From CAZRHR01 sp964578885 (lineage in GTDB: Bacteria > Bacteroidota > Bacteroidia > CAIKAF01): a stretch of 64,000 nt of DNA. Location: NCBI GenBank assembly GCA_964578885.1, contig CAZOEO010000014.1, positions 1-64,000 on the forward strand, read 5' to 3'. Below, piece after piece: positions 17,264 through 26,670 of this stretch. The stretch's first letter is position 1, and each line of letters opens with the position of its first letter. The translations under genes were made by a program, and so were the position numbers. The notes beneath the pieces were generated by a model. It was not told where the DNA came from. It did not search any database and was given only the letters and a program-made list of their open reading frames with translations.

Positions 17264-17662
17264 ATGGAAAAAACAGGTACAATCGCAGGAATCATGGGTG
17301 GTACTGCGGTGATGTTAGGTGCGCTGGGTGCGCATGCCCTCAAAGATATTTTACCTGAGCAAGCCTTAGACGCGTTTAAGACGGCCGTGTTATATCAAAT
17401 GTTTCATGCCCTGGCCTTGCTGGGAATTATTGGACTCAGAAAACAATTGAAAATGGTATCCTGGCTGGTTTGGGTGCAAAGATGCTGGATTACCGGTGTG
17501 GTGCTTTTTTCCGGTTCCATCTATGGACTTACCCTGTGCGGTACCATGGGCTTCCCGGTTCGTTTTTTGGGACCGGTGACGCCCGTCGGCGGAATCATTT
17601 TAATGATAGGCTGGCTCATTCTCACCCTCGGATTTCTTTCCGGAAAATCTCAAAAATCATGA
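17264..17662 (+). CDS. DUF423 family small membrane protein
   Basis: A 132-residue inner-membrane protein with four hydrophobic segments. GGTAVMLGALGAHALKDIL at residues 11-29 is the hallmark of DUF423 (YgdD-like) proteins, and AVLYQMFHALALLGI and FSGSIYGLTL follow in the usual order. Function is unknown in the family. TATATTTG at 17235-17242, about 20 bases upstream of the ATG, matches the Bacteroidota -7 element. The stop overlaps the start of the M32 peptidase gene as ATGA. Confidence 0.9.
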   Translation: MEKTGTIAGIMGGTAVMLGALGAHALKDILPEQALDAFKTAVLYQMFHALALLGIIGLRKQLKMVSWLVWVQRCWITGVVLFSGSIYGLTLCGTMGFPVRFLGPVTPVGGIILMIGWLILTLGFLSGKSQKS

Positions 17663-19137
17663 GTGAAAACCTTTTAACCACTTTCCGGAATCATGCCCGG
17701 AAAATTCAGGATATTTCCGCCATCGCAGGGCTATTGCAATGGGATCAGGAAGTGATGATGCCTCAGGGAGGTTTTGAGATGCGATCCAGACAATTGGCAG
17801 AATTAACCGGACAAATTCACGATTTGCAAACCGATACAAGCTGGGAAGACCATGCGGCCCAACTGGCTGAAAATGCTGAAATTTCGGAAAAAGATCGCCT
17901 TAACGCCCAAATGGTGCTTCGCGACATTCGTCAAACGAAAAAACTGCCCAAAACCTGGGTGATACAGTTGAATACCACCATTTCAAAAACCTTTGAAGCG
18001 TGGATCAAAGGACGAGAAAGCGGTGAAAAGACCTCCTATTTACAATCCCTGGAAGCTTTGGTCCTGATGAAGCAGGAAGAAGCAGCCAATCTCGGTTTTC
18101 AGGAGCATCCCTACGATGCTTTACTGGACCAGTACGAGCGCGGCCTCACCACGCAAAAAGTAAAAGATGTACTGGGTCCTTTGGTGGAAGGACTGAAACG
18201 ACCTGATTTGGCTAAAAAATCTGAAGTAAAAGCCGCGCAGGCCATACCGGGCCCCATCTCGTCTTCCGTTCAAAAAAACTTTGGACATCATCTCCTTACG
18301 TACATGGGATACGATTTTTCAAAAGGTCGTATGGATGTAGCGCCGCATCCTTTCTGTATCGGATTTTCCCCGGGCGATGTCCGGGTAACACACCAATGTC
18401 ACGAAGACCAACCGGATGATTTGATTTGGGGACTTTTACATGAAGGAGGACATGCCTTGTACGAATTGGGATTACCCGCGGATGAATCCGGATTACCCGC
18501 AGGATCGGCAAGGTCTTTGGTAGTTCATGAAAGTCAAAGCAGGCTTTGGGAGAATCATATCGGAAAAAACCAAGCTTTTTGGGCTGGTGTACACCAACAA
18601 AACTGGGTTCAAGAAACGGGCTATCCCCTACCTTCTGTGGAAAAAATGATGCCCCAACTTCATCGCATGCAGCCTAATCTCATTCGCATTCAAGCAGATG
18701 AATACACCTACCATTTTCATATTTGGATACGTTTCGAAGTAGAGAAAAAGCTCATTGAAGGAAGTTTAGCCGTGCAGGATATAGAGGAATTTTGGAACGA
18801 ATCTTACCATCATTGGCTGGGAATGAGGCCCACGCATCCCAAACAAGGTTTTATGCAGGATATTCACTGGGCGCATGGTTCTTTCGGTTATTTTCCCACT
18901 TACAGCCTGGGAAGCATGATGGCAGCCCAATTGTTCGAAACGCTCTCCACAGAGTTACATTTAGCATCTACACCGATTTGGCAAGCCACGCATTTATCGG
19001 AAGTAAAGGCTTGGTTGCAGACCCATATATTTCAGTACGGAAGTCTTTATTCATCGGATCAACTTTGTCAAATGGCCACCGGCACACCTTTGCAGGCCGA
19101 TGCGCTACTCCGGCATTTAAAAAAATCTTTCAAATAA
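17659..19137 (+). CDS. Carboxypeptidase Taq (M32) metallopeptidase
   Basis: Zinc carboxypeptidase of the M32 family, 492 residues from the ATG at 17659. I chose this start because family members begin directly before the AIAGLLQWDQEVMMPQGG segment and because it forms an ATGA overlap with the upstream stop; an extension to 17470 would overlap the DUF423 gene. The zinc motif HEGGH is in IWGLLHEGGHALYELGLP, and the downstream HESQSRLWENHIG carries the third ligand Glu. IQADEYTYHFHIWIRFEVE and GYFPTYSLGSMMAAQ are also family motifs. Cytoplasmic, broad C-terminal specificity. Confidence 0.93.
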   Translation: MSENLLTTFRNHARKIQDISAIAGLLQWDQEVMMPQGGFEMRSRQLAELTGQIHDLQTDTSWEDHAAQLAENAEISEKDRLNAQMVLRDIRQTKKLPKTWVIQLNTTISKTFEAWIKGRESGEKTSYLQSLEALVLMKQEEAANLGFQEHPYDALLDQYERGLTTQKVKDVLGPLVEGLKRPDLAKKSEVKAAQAIPGPISSSVQKNFGHHLLTYMGYDFSKGRMDVAPHPFCIGFSPGDVRVTHQCHEDQPDDLIWGLLHEGGHALYELGLPADESGLPAGSARSLVVHESQSRLWENHIGKNQAFWAGVHQQNWVQETGYPLPSVEKMMPQLHRMQPNLIRIQADEYTYHFHIWIRFEVEKKLIEGSLAVQDIEEFWNESYHHWLGMRPTHPKQGFMQDIHWAHGSFGYFPTYSLGSMMAAQLFETLSTELHLASTPIWQATHLSEVKAWLQTHIFQYGSLYSSDQLCQMATGTPLQADALLRHLKKSFK

Positions 19138-19138
19138 A

Positions 19139-19567
19139 ATGAAGCATTCACGAATAAAACGAATTCGTTCAGGTATTCGTAGTTTAGCGATTCTTACATT
19201 GTTTTTCACTCAAATTGGGTGTAAAACATCGGACCCGGTCCAAATGTCTAAGGAAGAGGCAACTGAAATGACCCCGCAAACGAATCCAACCACCACGTTG
19301 CACATTTCGTATTTTTCCATAGCCTATGGCATTGATTATCAAAATCTAAGTGAATTAGAAACAATGCTTAAAGCGTTCCAGGAAAAACGGGGAACGAGTT
19401 TTACCATTGAAAAAGTAAGTTGGGGACGAGAAGGGGAAGTGTCGCTTTGTATTGACGTCCGACTGCTTTCTGAAAGCTTGAAATCTGCCTTGGAAGAAGA
19501 AGTTAGAACACTCATAATCAGAGGAAAAAATGTGAGAATCGAAAAAAATAAACCATGTCGGCGATAA
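19139..19567 (+). CDS. Hypothetical lipoprotein
   Basis: A 142-residue protein with basic N-terminus (MKHSRIKRIRSGIR), hydrophobic core and lipobox FTQIGCKT, Cys28. The mature part is about 115 residues with Glu/Thr-rich linker and a mixed alpha/beta remainder (LHISYFSIAYGIDYQNL, VSLCIDVRLLSESL). No family recognised. It begins two bases after the M32 gene stop, so it is probably in that operon. Confidence 0.65.
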   Translation: MKHSRIKRIRSGIRSLAILTLFFTQIGCKTSDPVQMSKEEATEMTPQTNPTTTLHISYFSIAYGIDYQNLSELETMLKAFQEKRGTSFTIEKVSWGREGEVSLCIDVRLLSESLKSALEEEVRTLIIRGKNVRIEKNKPCRR

Positions 19568-19657
19568 GCTCATAATTTTTCTATCCATTTTTTGAATAAT
19601 TCTTACTTTTGCACCACATTTTATTCCATTCCTTAAAGAACGAAATTCGCAACATCC

Positions 19658-21271
19658 ATGAGCGATTTAGGATTCAAAACACCAGGTGCTGATTTAGCTT
19701 CACTTGGTTTGCGTGGTTACAACAAAGCCTATTGGAATTTAGAACCCGCAGAACTCATTGAACATACCTTGTTGAAAGGCATGGGACAGCTGACCCAAAC
19801 GGGAGCCCTTGCCGTCAATACTGGAGAGTTCACCGGCCGCAGTCCTAAAGACCGCTTCATTGTAAAGGACGACATCACCGCCAATACCGTGTGGTGGGGC
19901 AATCATAACATTCCCTTCGAGTCCGAAAAATTCGACCAGTTGGCCAATAAAATCCTTCAGCATTTTGCCGGGAAGGAGATTTACGTGCGAGACGCATTTG
20001 TATGCGCCGATCCCACCTACAGGTTAAAAGCGAGGGTGATCACCGAATTCCCCTGGTCGAACCTCTTTGTGTACAACATGTTTATTCGTCCAAGTCGCGA
20101 AGAACTCCAGCAATTCAGTCCGGATTGGACCATCCTCAACGCCCCAACCTTTATGGCTGTGGCTGGCGAAGACGGAACCCGCCAACATAACTTTGCCATT
20201 TTAAATTTCACCCGCAAAATGATTATTGTGGGAGGAACAGGTTATACCGGGGAAATTAAAAAAGGAATTTTCTCGGCACTCAACTTTTTACTTCCCACCG
20301 AACATCAGGTATTTCCCATGCACTGCTCCGCCAACGTGGGCCAGAAAGGAGATACGGCTCTGTTTTTTGGGCTTTCCGGTACAGGCAAAACAACATTATC
20401 CGCAGATCCAAATCGGCAATTGATTGGCGATGACGAACATGGTTGGAGCCAAACCACGGTATTCAACTTCGAAGGTGGTTGCTATGCCAAAACCATTGAT
20501 TTGACCCATGAGAAAGAGCCCGACATTTACGAAGCCATTAAATTCGGAGCCCTGCTCGAAAACATTGGTTATGTAAATGGAACGCGTGAGGTGGACTATG
20601 CAAACAATAGCATTACCGAAAACACGCGGGTTTCTTATCCCATTGATTTTATTCAGAATATCGTAGAAAGCGGCATGGGAAAAAGTCCGGAAAATATCTT
20701 TTTCCTGACCTGTGATGCCTATGGTATTTTGCCACCCATTTCCAGACTGACCGCCGGACAAGCCATGTACCATTTCATATCTGGCTACACTGCAAAAGTC
20801 GCAGGAACAGAAGCTGGGGTAACAGAGCCACAAACCACGTTTTCTACATGTTTTGGCGCTCCTTTCATGCCTTTGCACCCGACCCGGTACGCGGCATTGC
20901 TCGGAAAAAAGATAGAAGCGTCCAAGGCGAAAGTTTGGCTCATCAATACCGGATGGAGCGGTGGCGCTTATGGCACCGGATCCCGGATGAAACTTTCCTA
21001 CACCCGCGCCATGATTACGGCTGCCTTGAATGGCGATTTGGACCAGGTTCCAACCATCACACACCCGATTTTCGGTCTGCAAATGCCAGTAAGCTGCCCC
21101 GGCGTGCCCGAACATTTGCTGAACCCGGAAAATACATGGGCCGACAAACAAGCCTACTTGAAACTCGCCAATAGCTTGGCCATAAAATTCAACGACAATT
21201 TCTCCAAGTTTGCGGACATTGCCACAGACGAAATGAAGGCCGCGGCTCCAGTGGTCATGGAAAACGCATAA
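19658..21271 (+). CDS. pckA: Phosphoenolpyruvate carboxykinase (ATP)
   Basis: ATP-dependent PEP carboxykinase, converting oxaloacetate plus ATP to PEP plus CO2, the first committed step of gluconeogenesis. The 537-residue length is standard. The kinase-1 P-loop GLSGTGKTTLSADP lies at residues 238-251 and IGDDEHGW directly follows with the metal-binding aspartates; TGEFTGRSPKDRF at 56-68 binds oxaloacetate, and MHCSANVGQKGD and NTGWSGGAYGTGSRM are further signatures. TACTTTTG at 19604-19611 resembles the -7 promoter element. An intrinsic terminator follows at 21292-21320. Confidence 0.98.
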   Translation: MSDLGFKTPGADLASLGLRGYNKAYWNLEPAELIEHTLLKGMGQLTQTGALAVNTGEFTGRSPKDRFIVKDDITANTVWWGNHNIPFESEKFDQLANKILQHFAGKEIYVRDAFVCADPTYRLKARVITEFPWSNLFVYNMFIRPSREELQQFSPDWTILNAPTFMAVAGEDGTRQHNFAILNFTRKMIIVGGTGYTGEIKKGIFSALNFLLPTEHQVFPMHCSANVGQKGDTALFFGLSGTGKTTLSADPNRQLIGDDEHGWSQTTVFNFEGGCYAKTIDLTHEKEPDIYEAIKFGALLENIGYVNGTREVDYANNSITENTRVSYPIDFIQNIVESGMGKSPENIFFLTCDAYGILPPISRLTAGQAMYHFISGYTAKVAGTEAGVTEPQTTFSTCFGAPFMPLHPTRYAALLGKKIEASKAKVWLINTGWSGGAYGTGSRMKLSYTRAMITAALNGDLDQVPTITHPIFGLQMPVSCPGVPEHLLNPENTWADKQAYLKLANSLAIKFNDNFSKFADIATDEMKAAAPVVMENA

Positions 21272-21291
21272 CAACGCAATAAATCAAATAG

Positions 21292-21320
21292 AAACTCCGC
21301 CATAGTGCGGAGTTTTTTTT
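21292..21320 (+). terminator. Intrinsic terminator after pckA
   Basis: AAACTCCGC pairs with GCGGAGTTT around the 6-base loop CATAGT and is followed by a run of eight or more T, ending about 50 bases after the pckA stop. Confidence 0.9.
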
Positions 21321-21436
21321 GTCCAAAAACAAAGAATAAGCATTTAAAGTATTATTTTTAAAGTGATTACAACAATATAGTCTAATAAAAAAGTCATTAT
21401 GGTTCCATTTGCTGTCAGGGTTTGTATTTTTAAACC

Positions 21437-22171
21437 ATGAAATGGCCGATTGTAATAAGTAGCCTATTGATCCTGGGTATCGGATGTAAACCGCCCCTTC
21501 AGTTGAAAGACGTGCAGGTGCAGTGGACAGGTATTCAAGGATTACCGGAAGATTCTGCAGTAGCGGGGCTTCAGGCACTGTATGGAAGAAAAGTTGATAG
21601 TCTCATGAAAGAAGTAGTGGGTCATACTTCCCTGGCCATGCCCAAGGAGAAAAACCAACCGGAAACTTTGTTGGGCAACTTTGTGGCAGATCTGGTGCTA
21701 GAACAAGCCAAAGCACAAGATGCACGGGTCAATTTTTGCCTTTTAAATATTGGAGGATTGAGAAATTCATTGCCTGCCGGTCCGGTCACCAGAGGCGATA
21801 TATTTCAATTAATGCCATTCGACAACGAATTGGTGCTGGTGGAAATGAAACCGGAATCCATGCAAGCCATGGTAGCTTATCTGGTGGATCAACCAATCAT
21901 GCCCGTAAGTGGTTTGCGATTAAATGTAAGCACGCAGGAATTAATGATTGGCCAACAGCCCTGGCAAAAAGACCAAACCTATTGGGTAGCCACAAGCGAT
22001 TTTCTGGCAGGCGGCGGAGATAAAATGAATTTCCTGACGCATCGTCCTGCGGTACGAACCGGACGTTTATTACGCGACCTCATTATTCAGGCATTTGTGT
22101 CTGCCCGGGATCAGGGACGCACATTAGGTGCTGCTTTAGATGGACGAATTAGCCAAACCAAACAGCCATGA
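21437..22171 (+). CDS. 5'-nucleotidase C-terminal domain lipoprotein
   Basis: A 244-residue protein that carries only the substrate-recognition domain (5_nucleotid_C) of 5'-nucleotidase/UshA-type enzymes. Family motifs: ETLLGNFVADLVLEQAK, CLLNIGGLRNSLPAGPVTRGDIFQLMPFDNELV and TSDFLAGGGDKMNFL. The N-terminus MKWPIVISSLLILGIGCK is a lipobox signal with Cys17, so it is exported and lipid-anchored. The metallophosphatase domain is encoded by the next gene, overlapping by ATGA. The two products probably assemble into one enzyme outside the cytoplasm that cleaves nucleotides. Confidence 0.9.
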   Translation: MKWPIVISSLLILGIGCKPPLQLKDVQVQWTGIQGLPEDSAVAGLQALYGRKVDSLMKEVVGHTSLAMPKEKNQPETLLGNFVADLVLEQAKAQDARVNFCLLNIGGLRNSLPAGPVTRGDIFQLMPFDNELVLVEMKPESMQAMVAYLVDQPIMPVSGLRLNVSTQELMIGQQPWQKDQTYWVATSDFLAGGGDKMNFLTHRPAVRTGRLLRDLIIQAFVSARDQGRTLGAALDGRISQTKQP

Positions 22172-23118
22172 TGAATCGGAGAAGATTTTTAGAGAAGTTG
22201 GGAAAAGCCGGACTTGGACTAGGTGTAGCCCAATTCACCCCTTCGGTCTGGGCCATGGAAGAGGCATTTTGGCGAGAAAAAGGGTTAGCGCGAATCACCA
22301 TTTTGCATACCAACGATATGCACAGCCACATCACGCCCTTTCCATCCAATGACCCCAAATATCCGAATCAGGGAGGTATGGCTATGCGTGCAGCCTTGAT
22401 TAAAAAAATCCGAAGTGAAGGTCATCCGGTAGCCTTGCTGGATTGCGGCGACATCTTTCAGGGAACGCCCTACTTTAATCTATATGGAGGAGAACCAGAG
22501 TTTAAAATGATGAGCGAAATGGGCTACGACGTGGCTACATTCGGAAATCATGACTTCGACAATGGTATCGAAGGACTTTGGAAAATGATGCCTCACGCAC
22601 GCTTCGCATTTGTAAACGCCAATTACAAGGTGTTGGATGCAGGTTTGCGTAAGGGCTTCACCCCTTCCACCATCTTGAAAAAAGGAGATATAAAACTGGG
22701 AATCATTGGTATAGGCGTTGATTTTGAAGGACTGGTTTCAGACAAAAATCATGAAGGTCTGGCATATACCGATCCTCTGACCGCCATGAACCAGGAAGCC
22801 CTTTATCTGAAAAAAGAGGCCAAATGCGACCTGGTTGTGGTGCTTTCGCACCTTGGTTATAAGTATAAAGAAAACAAAATCAGCGATTTAAACATAGCTG
22901 CTGAAAGTAAAAATATAGATATCATTTTAGGCGGTCACACCCATACTTTTCTAGATGAGCCCACCGTTGTAGCCAATGCAGAGGGTAAAAAGGTCGTGAT
23001 CAATCAAGTAGGCTGGGCCGGGTTGCGCCTGGGAAGAATCGATTGCTTTTTCTCTCGAAATGGAGAAATGGAAACCGCCTTTGGAGGTCTAATTGAAGTT
23101 TCTGAAAAAACAATATGA
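22168..23118 (+). CDS. 5'-nucleotidase-type metallophosphatase, Tat signal
   Basis: A 316-residue calcineurin-like phosphoesterase corresponding to the N-terminal catalytic domain of 5'-nucleotidases. Metal-binding motifs: ILHTNDMHSH, LLDCGDIFQGTP, TFGNHDFDNG, VVLSHLGYK and ILGGHTHTFLDEP. The N-terminus MNRRRFLEKLGKAGLG is a twin-arginine signal (RRxFLxK), so the folded, metal-loaded protein is exported by Tat, while its partner gene just upstream encodes a Sec lipoprotein. The two-gene order, C-terminal domain first, is inverted relative to the one-chain enzyme. Confidence 0.93.
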   Translation: MMNRRRFLEKLGKAGLGLGVAQFTPSVWAMEEAFWREKGLARITILHTNDMHSHITPFPSNDPKYPNQGGMAMRAALIKKIRSEGHPVALLDCGDIFQGTPYFNLYGGEPEFKMMSEMGYDVATFGNHDFDNGIEGLWKMMPHARFAFVNANYKVLDAGLRKGFTPSTILKKGDIKLGIIGIGVDFEGLVSDKNHEGLAYTDPLTAMNQEALYLKKEAKCDLVVVLSHLGYKYKENKISDLNIAAESKNIDIILGGHTHTFLDEPTVVANAEGKKVVINQVGWAGLRLGRIDCFFSRNGEMETAFGGLIEVSEKTI

Positions 23119-23260
23119 CATGAATTTTTTTTTACATTTTTTTCTGTCAATATTTGTTCCGGCTTACGGAAACGTGCGCCAATTCTAAGTTTTAGATTAC
23201 ACAAACACGTTTTAGCGTTTCAATAATTTTATAAAAATTTAACACACAGAGAGGTTTATT

Positions 23261-24694
23261 ATGGGTGATGAACTTCATAAGGTTTGGGAAAATTGTTTGG
23301 CTGTCATTAGAGATAATGTAAGCCCGCAAAGTTACAGGACATGGTTTGAGCCCATCCGTCCTGTGAAGTTGCAGGACCATGTCTTGACCATTCAAGTACC
23401 TTCCCAATTCTTTTATGAATGGTTGGAAGAACACTATATCACTTTACTGAAAAAGACCGTTCGCAAAGAATTAGGGCCGGAAGGAAGGTTGGAATATTCC
23501 ATTATTATGGAAAACAACTACCACAATGACAAACCCTACACGGTTAAAATCCCTACGTCTGAATCTAAAACCATTGCCAATCCTGCGGTAAGCATGCCCG
23601 TAGAAATCAATGGTACCAAAGGCATTAAAAATCCATTTATCATACCCGGACTCAAAAAAGTCAATGTAGATTCCAATTTGAATCCAGGTTATTCTTTGGA
23701 CAATTATATCGAAGGAGATTGCAATCGTTTAGCCCGCTCTGCAGGTTACGCTGTGGCTAAAAATCCGGGAGGCACCTCCTTTAATCCACTTCTTGTTTAT
23801 GGCAATACCGGATTGGGTAAAACCCATTTGGTACATGGTATTGGAATTGAGATTAAGAAGAACTTCCCGAACAAAACCGTTTTATACGTTCCTGCAGAAA
23901 GATTTACCAATCAGTTCATTGATTCGGTGAAAAATAACACCACCAGTGATTTCGTCAATTTTTATCAATTGATTGACGTACTCATTCTGGACGATGTACA
24001 TGTCCTTTCCGGAAAAGAAAAAACCCAAGATGTATTTTTCCACATCTTCAACCACTTGCACCAAAACGGGAAGCAAATTATCCTGACTTCAGACAAAGCG
24101 CCTGTGGACTTGCAAGGCATGGAACAACGCCTGCTTTCTCGTTTCAAATGGGGACTTTCCGCCGACCTTCAATTGCCCGAGCTGGAAACACGCATTGCCA
24201 TCATTGAGAAGAAACTTTACAACGAAGGAGTTGAATTCTCTCAGGATGTAGTAGAATACCTTGCTTACTCTATCAGCACCAACGTACGTGAATTAGAGGG
24301 CGCGCTCATTTCCCTGATTGCCCAGGCTTCCTTAAATAAGAAGGAAATCAACCTGGATCTGGCTCGCAAAATGATTGATAAGTTCGTTAAGAACAACACC
24401 AGAGAGGTCTCTATTGATTACATTCAAAAAGTGGTGTGCGATTATTTTGACTTACCTCTGGAGCTCATGAAATCCAAGAGCAGGAAGCGGGAAGTGGTGC
24501 AAGCGCGGCAAATTGCCATGTATTTCGCCAAAAATTTCACCAAAAGTTCTTTGGCGACCATAGGAGCTCAATGCGGAGGAAAAGACCATGCAACGGTATT
24601 GCACGCTTGTAAAACGGTGAATAACCTCATGGATACGGACAAAAAATTCCGTGGCTATGTAGAAGAGCTGGAGAAAAAGCTCAATCTTCACTAA
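23261..24694 (+). CDS. dnaA: Chromosomal replication initiator DnaA
   Basis: AAA+ replication initiator, 477 residues. Domain I (about 1-90) has WENCLAVIRDNVSPQSYRTWF; a linker of about 45 residues follows; domain III has Walker A GNTGLGKTHL at 181-190 and Walker B VLILDDVHVLSGK with the sensor segment LTSDKAPVDLQGMEQRLLSRF; domain IV ends with the DNA-binding signature GGKDHATVLHACKTV. It binds DnaA boxes at oriC and opens the origin. I see no cluster of TTATCCACA-like boxes in the flanking 140 bases on either side, so the origin is probably elsewhere. The gene is not next to dnaN, as is common in Bacteroidota. Confidence 0.98.
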   Translation: MGDELHKVWENCLAVIRDNVSPQSYRTWFEPIRPVKLQDHVLTIQVPSQFFYEWLEEHYITLLKKTVRKELGPEGRLEYSIIMENNYHNDKPYTVKIPTSESKTIANPAVSMPVEINGTKGIKNPFIIPGLKKVNVDSNLNPGYSLDNYIEGDCNRLARSAGYAVAKNPGGTSFNPLLVYGNTGLGKTHLVHGIGIEIKKNFPNKTVLYVPAERFTNQFIDSVKNNTTSDFVNFYQLIDVLILDDVHVLSGKEKTQDVFFHIFNHLHQNGKQIILTSDKAPVDLQGMEQRLLSRFKWGLSADLQLPELETRIAIIEKKLYNEGVEFSQDVVEYLAYSISTNVRELEGALISLIAQASLNKKEINLDLARKMIDKFVKNNTREVSIDYIQKVVCDYFDLPLELMKSKSRKREVVQARQIAMYFAKNFTKSSLATIGAQCGGKDHATVLHACKTVNNLMDTDKKFRGYVEELEKKLNLH

Positions 24695-24742
24695 ATATCC
24701 CTTTTTCCCGTCTCCAAATAATGCCTTACCTTTGTTGAAGGT

Positions 24743-25147
24743 ATGATTAGCGAAGCATTATCCCAAGAGCTCAGAACCATTGAGCAGCAAATTGCAGAAT
24801 TTCTGCAAATGGATTTAGACCGTCTGGAGTTCGGGTATTATAAAGACGGAGAAAAGTCGGTTTTGAATCTGGTGACCATTTCCGAAAGGCATAATCAAAA
24901 GTTCCTTTTTCACCGGGCTACTGGCTTCGGAGAAATGGACGTTGCCATGAAAATGCTGGATTATGTAAAAAACCATCGGCGCATCAAAAACTCTTATACC
25001 ATTCAATGGAGTTTGGCCGATGAACAAGAGCTGCATACCTCCTATTTTCGTGGAAAAGATATTTATGATGTACTGGATAAATTCTATTTTGGAAAGGACA
25101 TCAATTCCACCATTATTTTTCACATTTCTCTGAATCCCGTCGCCTAA
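24743..25147 (+). CDS. Conserved hypothetical protein
   Basis: A 134-residue soluble protein without signal peptide or membrane segment, mixed alpha/beta: EALSQELRTIEQQIAEFLQM forms an N-terminal helix, then strands SVLNLVTI and KFLFHRATGFGEMDV. I do not recognise a family. TACCTTTG at 24727-24734, 9 bases before the ATG, fits a -7 element and would give a very short leader. The stop overlaps the thioesterase start by one base, so the two are co-transcribed. Confidence 0.7.
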   Translation: MISEALSQELRTIEQQIAEFLQMDLDRLEFGYYKDGEKSVLNLVTISERHNQKFLFHRATGFGEMDVAMKMLDYVKNHRRIKNSYTIQWSLADEQELHTSYFRGKDIYDVLDKFYFGKDINSTIIFHISLNPVA

Positions 25148-25563
25148 TGATGCACCGTACCCCTATTCAAATCCGCTTTGTAGATACGGATATGCTGGGA
25201 CATGTCAATAATTCTAATTTCCTGTCGTACATGGAAATGGCCCGCGTCTCGTATTTTAATACCATTTTGCCCGGACTGGTCGACTGGAGCAAGGAAGGAA
25301 TCATTCTCGCCAAAGCCGACATTCAATACAAAAAGCCCATTTTTCTGAACGACCAGTTATTCGTGGACATAGCCGTAGATCATTTATCCAGCCGCAGTTT
25401 CAACATGCGATACCGGTTTATTCGCACCACAGAGATGGGAGAAGAGCTTTGTGCTGAAGGCAATACCCTTATGGTATGCTATGATTATTTGCATCACACT
25501 TCCATGTCCATGCCGGAATCCTGGAAAAAAGCCATTTTGGCTCACGAAGGTTCAATCGGTTGA
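25147..25563 (+). CDS. Hotdog-fold acyl-CoA thioesterase
   Basis: A 138-residue 4-hydroxybenzoyl-CoA thioesterase-type hotdog protein. The active-site segment IRFVDTDMLGHVNNSNFLSYMEMAR (positions 8-32) carries the catalytic Asp and the HVNN motif; KADIQYKKPIFLNDQLFVD is the second conserved strand. Such enzymes hydrolyse acyl-CoA thioesters; substrate unknown. It is followed after one base by truA. Either of two adjacent ATGs (25147, 25150) may be used. Confidence 0.88.
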   Translation: MMHRTPIQIRFVDTDMLGHVNNSNFLSYMEMARVSYFNTILPGLVDWSKEGIILAKADIQYKKPIFLNDQLFVDIAVDHLSSRSFNMRYRFIRTTEMGEELCAEGNTLMVCYDYLHHTSMSMPESWKKAILAHEGSIG

Positions 25564-25564
25564 G

Positions 25565-26347
25565 ATGGCCAAATTTGTGGTTTCCCTTTCTTTTGTGGGC
25601 ACCCAATACCATGGCTGGGCCAGGCAACCCAATGCGGTTTCCGTACAAGCCACGGTAGAAGAAGCACTTTCCTCCTTGTTTCGCACATCGGTTGCTACCA
25701 TTGGCGCCGGACGCACAGATGCAGGAGTGCATGCCAGACATTTGCCGTTTCATTTTCAAGTGGACCACACGGAATTGACACCGGAAATCATTACCTACCG
25801 GCTCAACCGCATGCTTCCCAAGGACATGGGTGTTTTAGGCACTTATGAAGCACCAGACGCCTTCCACGCTCGGTTTTCCGCCTTTAAACGCACTTACACC
25901 TACCGTTTTGGATTGCAAAAAAATCCATTTACCCAACCGTTCGTTTGGGATGTATTTCGGCCGCCTCAATGGGATTTAATGCAGGAAGCGGCCAGTATTT
26001 TACCCAATTATACCTCCTTTGGCGCATTTTGCAGAAGCCATGCAGACAGCACTAGCATGGAATGCAAAAATCTTCAGTTGAACTGGGAATTTCGACCGGA
26101 CATGGTCTTATTGACCCTTTCCGCCAATCGTTTTCTTCGAAACATGGTGCGTGCCATTGTAGGTACTTTAGTAGATGTGGGCAAAGGGAAAATCGACCTT
26201 TCAACTTTTCAACATATTGTAGAACAGGGTGATCGAAAATTAGCAGGCGCCAGTGCCCCCGCTTCTGGCTTAACATTGGAACGTGTAGATTATCCCATTC
26301 GGTACACGGAACATTGGGATGGATTTTATCCGGTCAATTTCGAATAA
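25565..26347 (+). CDS. truA: tRNA pseudouridine synthase A
   Basis: Makes pseudouridine at tRNA positions 38-40. From the ATG at 25565 the protein is 260 residues, the usual size, and starts MAKFVVSLSFVGTQYHGWARQ; the longer ORF from 25451 lies within the thioesterase gene. The catalytic Asp is in ATIGAGRTDAGVHARH; AFHARFSAFKRTYTYRF and NRFLRNMVRAIVGTLVDVG are the other family motifs. The last gene of the 24743-26347 operon, followed by the repeat-bearing spacer. Confidence 0.96.
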   Translation: MAKFVVSLSFVGTQYHGWARQPNAVSVQATVEEALSSLFRTSVATIGAGRTDAGVHARHLPFHFQVDHTELTPEIITYRLNRMLPKDMGVLGTYEAPDAFHARFSAFKRTYTYRFGLQKNPFTQPFVWDVFRPPQWDLMQEAASILPNYTSFGAFCRSHADSTSMECKNLQLNWEFRPDMVLLTLSANRFLRNMVRAIVGTLVDVGKGKIDLSTFQHIVEQGDRKLAGASAPASGLTLERVDYPIRYTEHWDGFYPVNFE

Positions 26348-26480
26348 GCATTTGGAATTTTAATCGATGGTTGCTTTGAGTGAGCAGATCCATCTTGAAT
26401 GTGAAAGGCCGTTGAGCAACCATTGCTCCTTCTATTCCATTTTCGCGTGGAGGAAAATTTCTTTTTTCTTTACTCTAGTC

Positions 26481-26590
26481 GATTTTATCCGTTTATAAAC
26501 GATTAATTGCCGACTCAGGTGGCGGGAATTTCGTAGCTTGTCGCCTGGGGAGGAGGAGTGGTGGCCCCCGGGGAAACCGACCCATGAAAC
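26481..26590 (+). repeat. Dispersed intergenic repeat, copy 1 (diverged)
   Basis: Begins with GATTTTATCCGTTTATAAAC, identical over its first 20 bases to copy 2, then continues to a G-rich part at about 26532-26569 (TCGTAGCTTGTC, GGGGAGGAGGAGTGGTGG) that aligns with the conserved core of the other copies but with several substitutions. It lies in the truA-ribBA spacer, 190 bases before copy 2, in the same orientation. Confidence 0.75.
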
Positions 26591-26670
26591 GCCCTGATTA
26601 CGTTTCAAATTTCCGTCTTCAAGAAATTCTCCATTTGAATTTTGTGAAAAAGATCTCAAAATAGTAATCC

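Noticed and set aside
20396..21274. Minus-strand open frame of 292 codons opposite pckA
   Set aside because: It is a shadow of the strongly conserved PckA reading frame and shows no family motif.
23119..23260. Possible replication origin next to dnaA
   Set aside because: No cluster of DnaA boxes (TTATCCACA or close variants) and no extended AT-rich unwinding element is visible; the spacer is only 142 bases.
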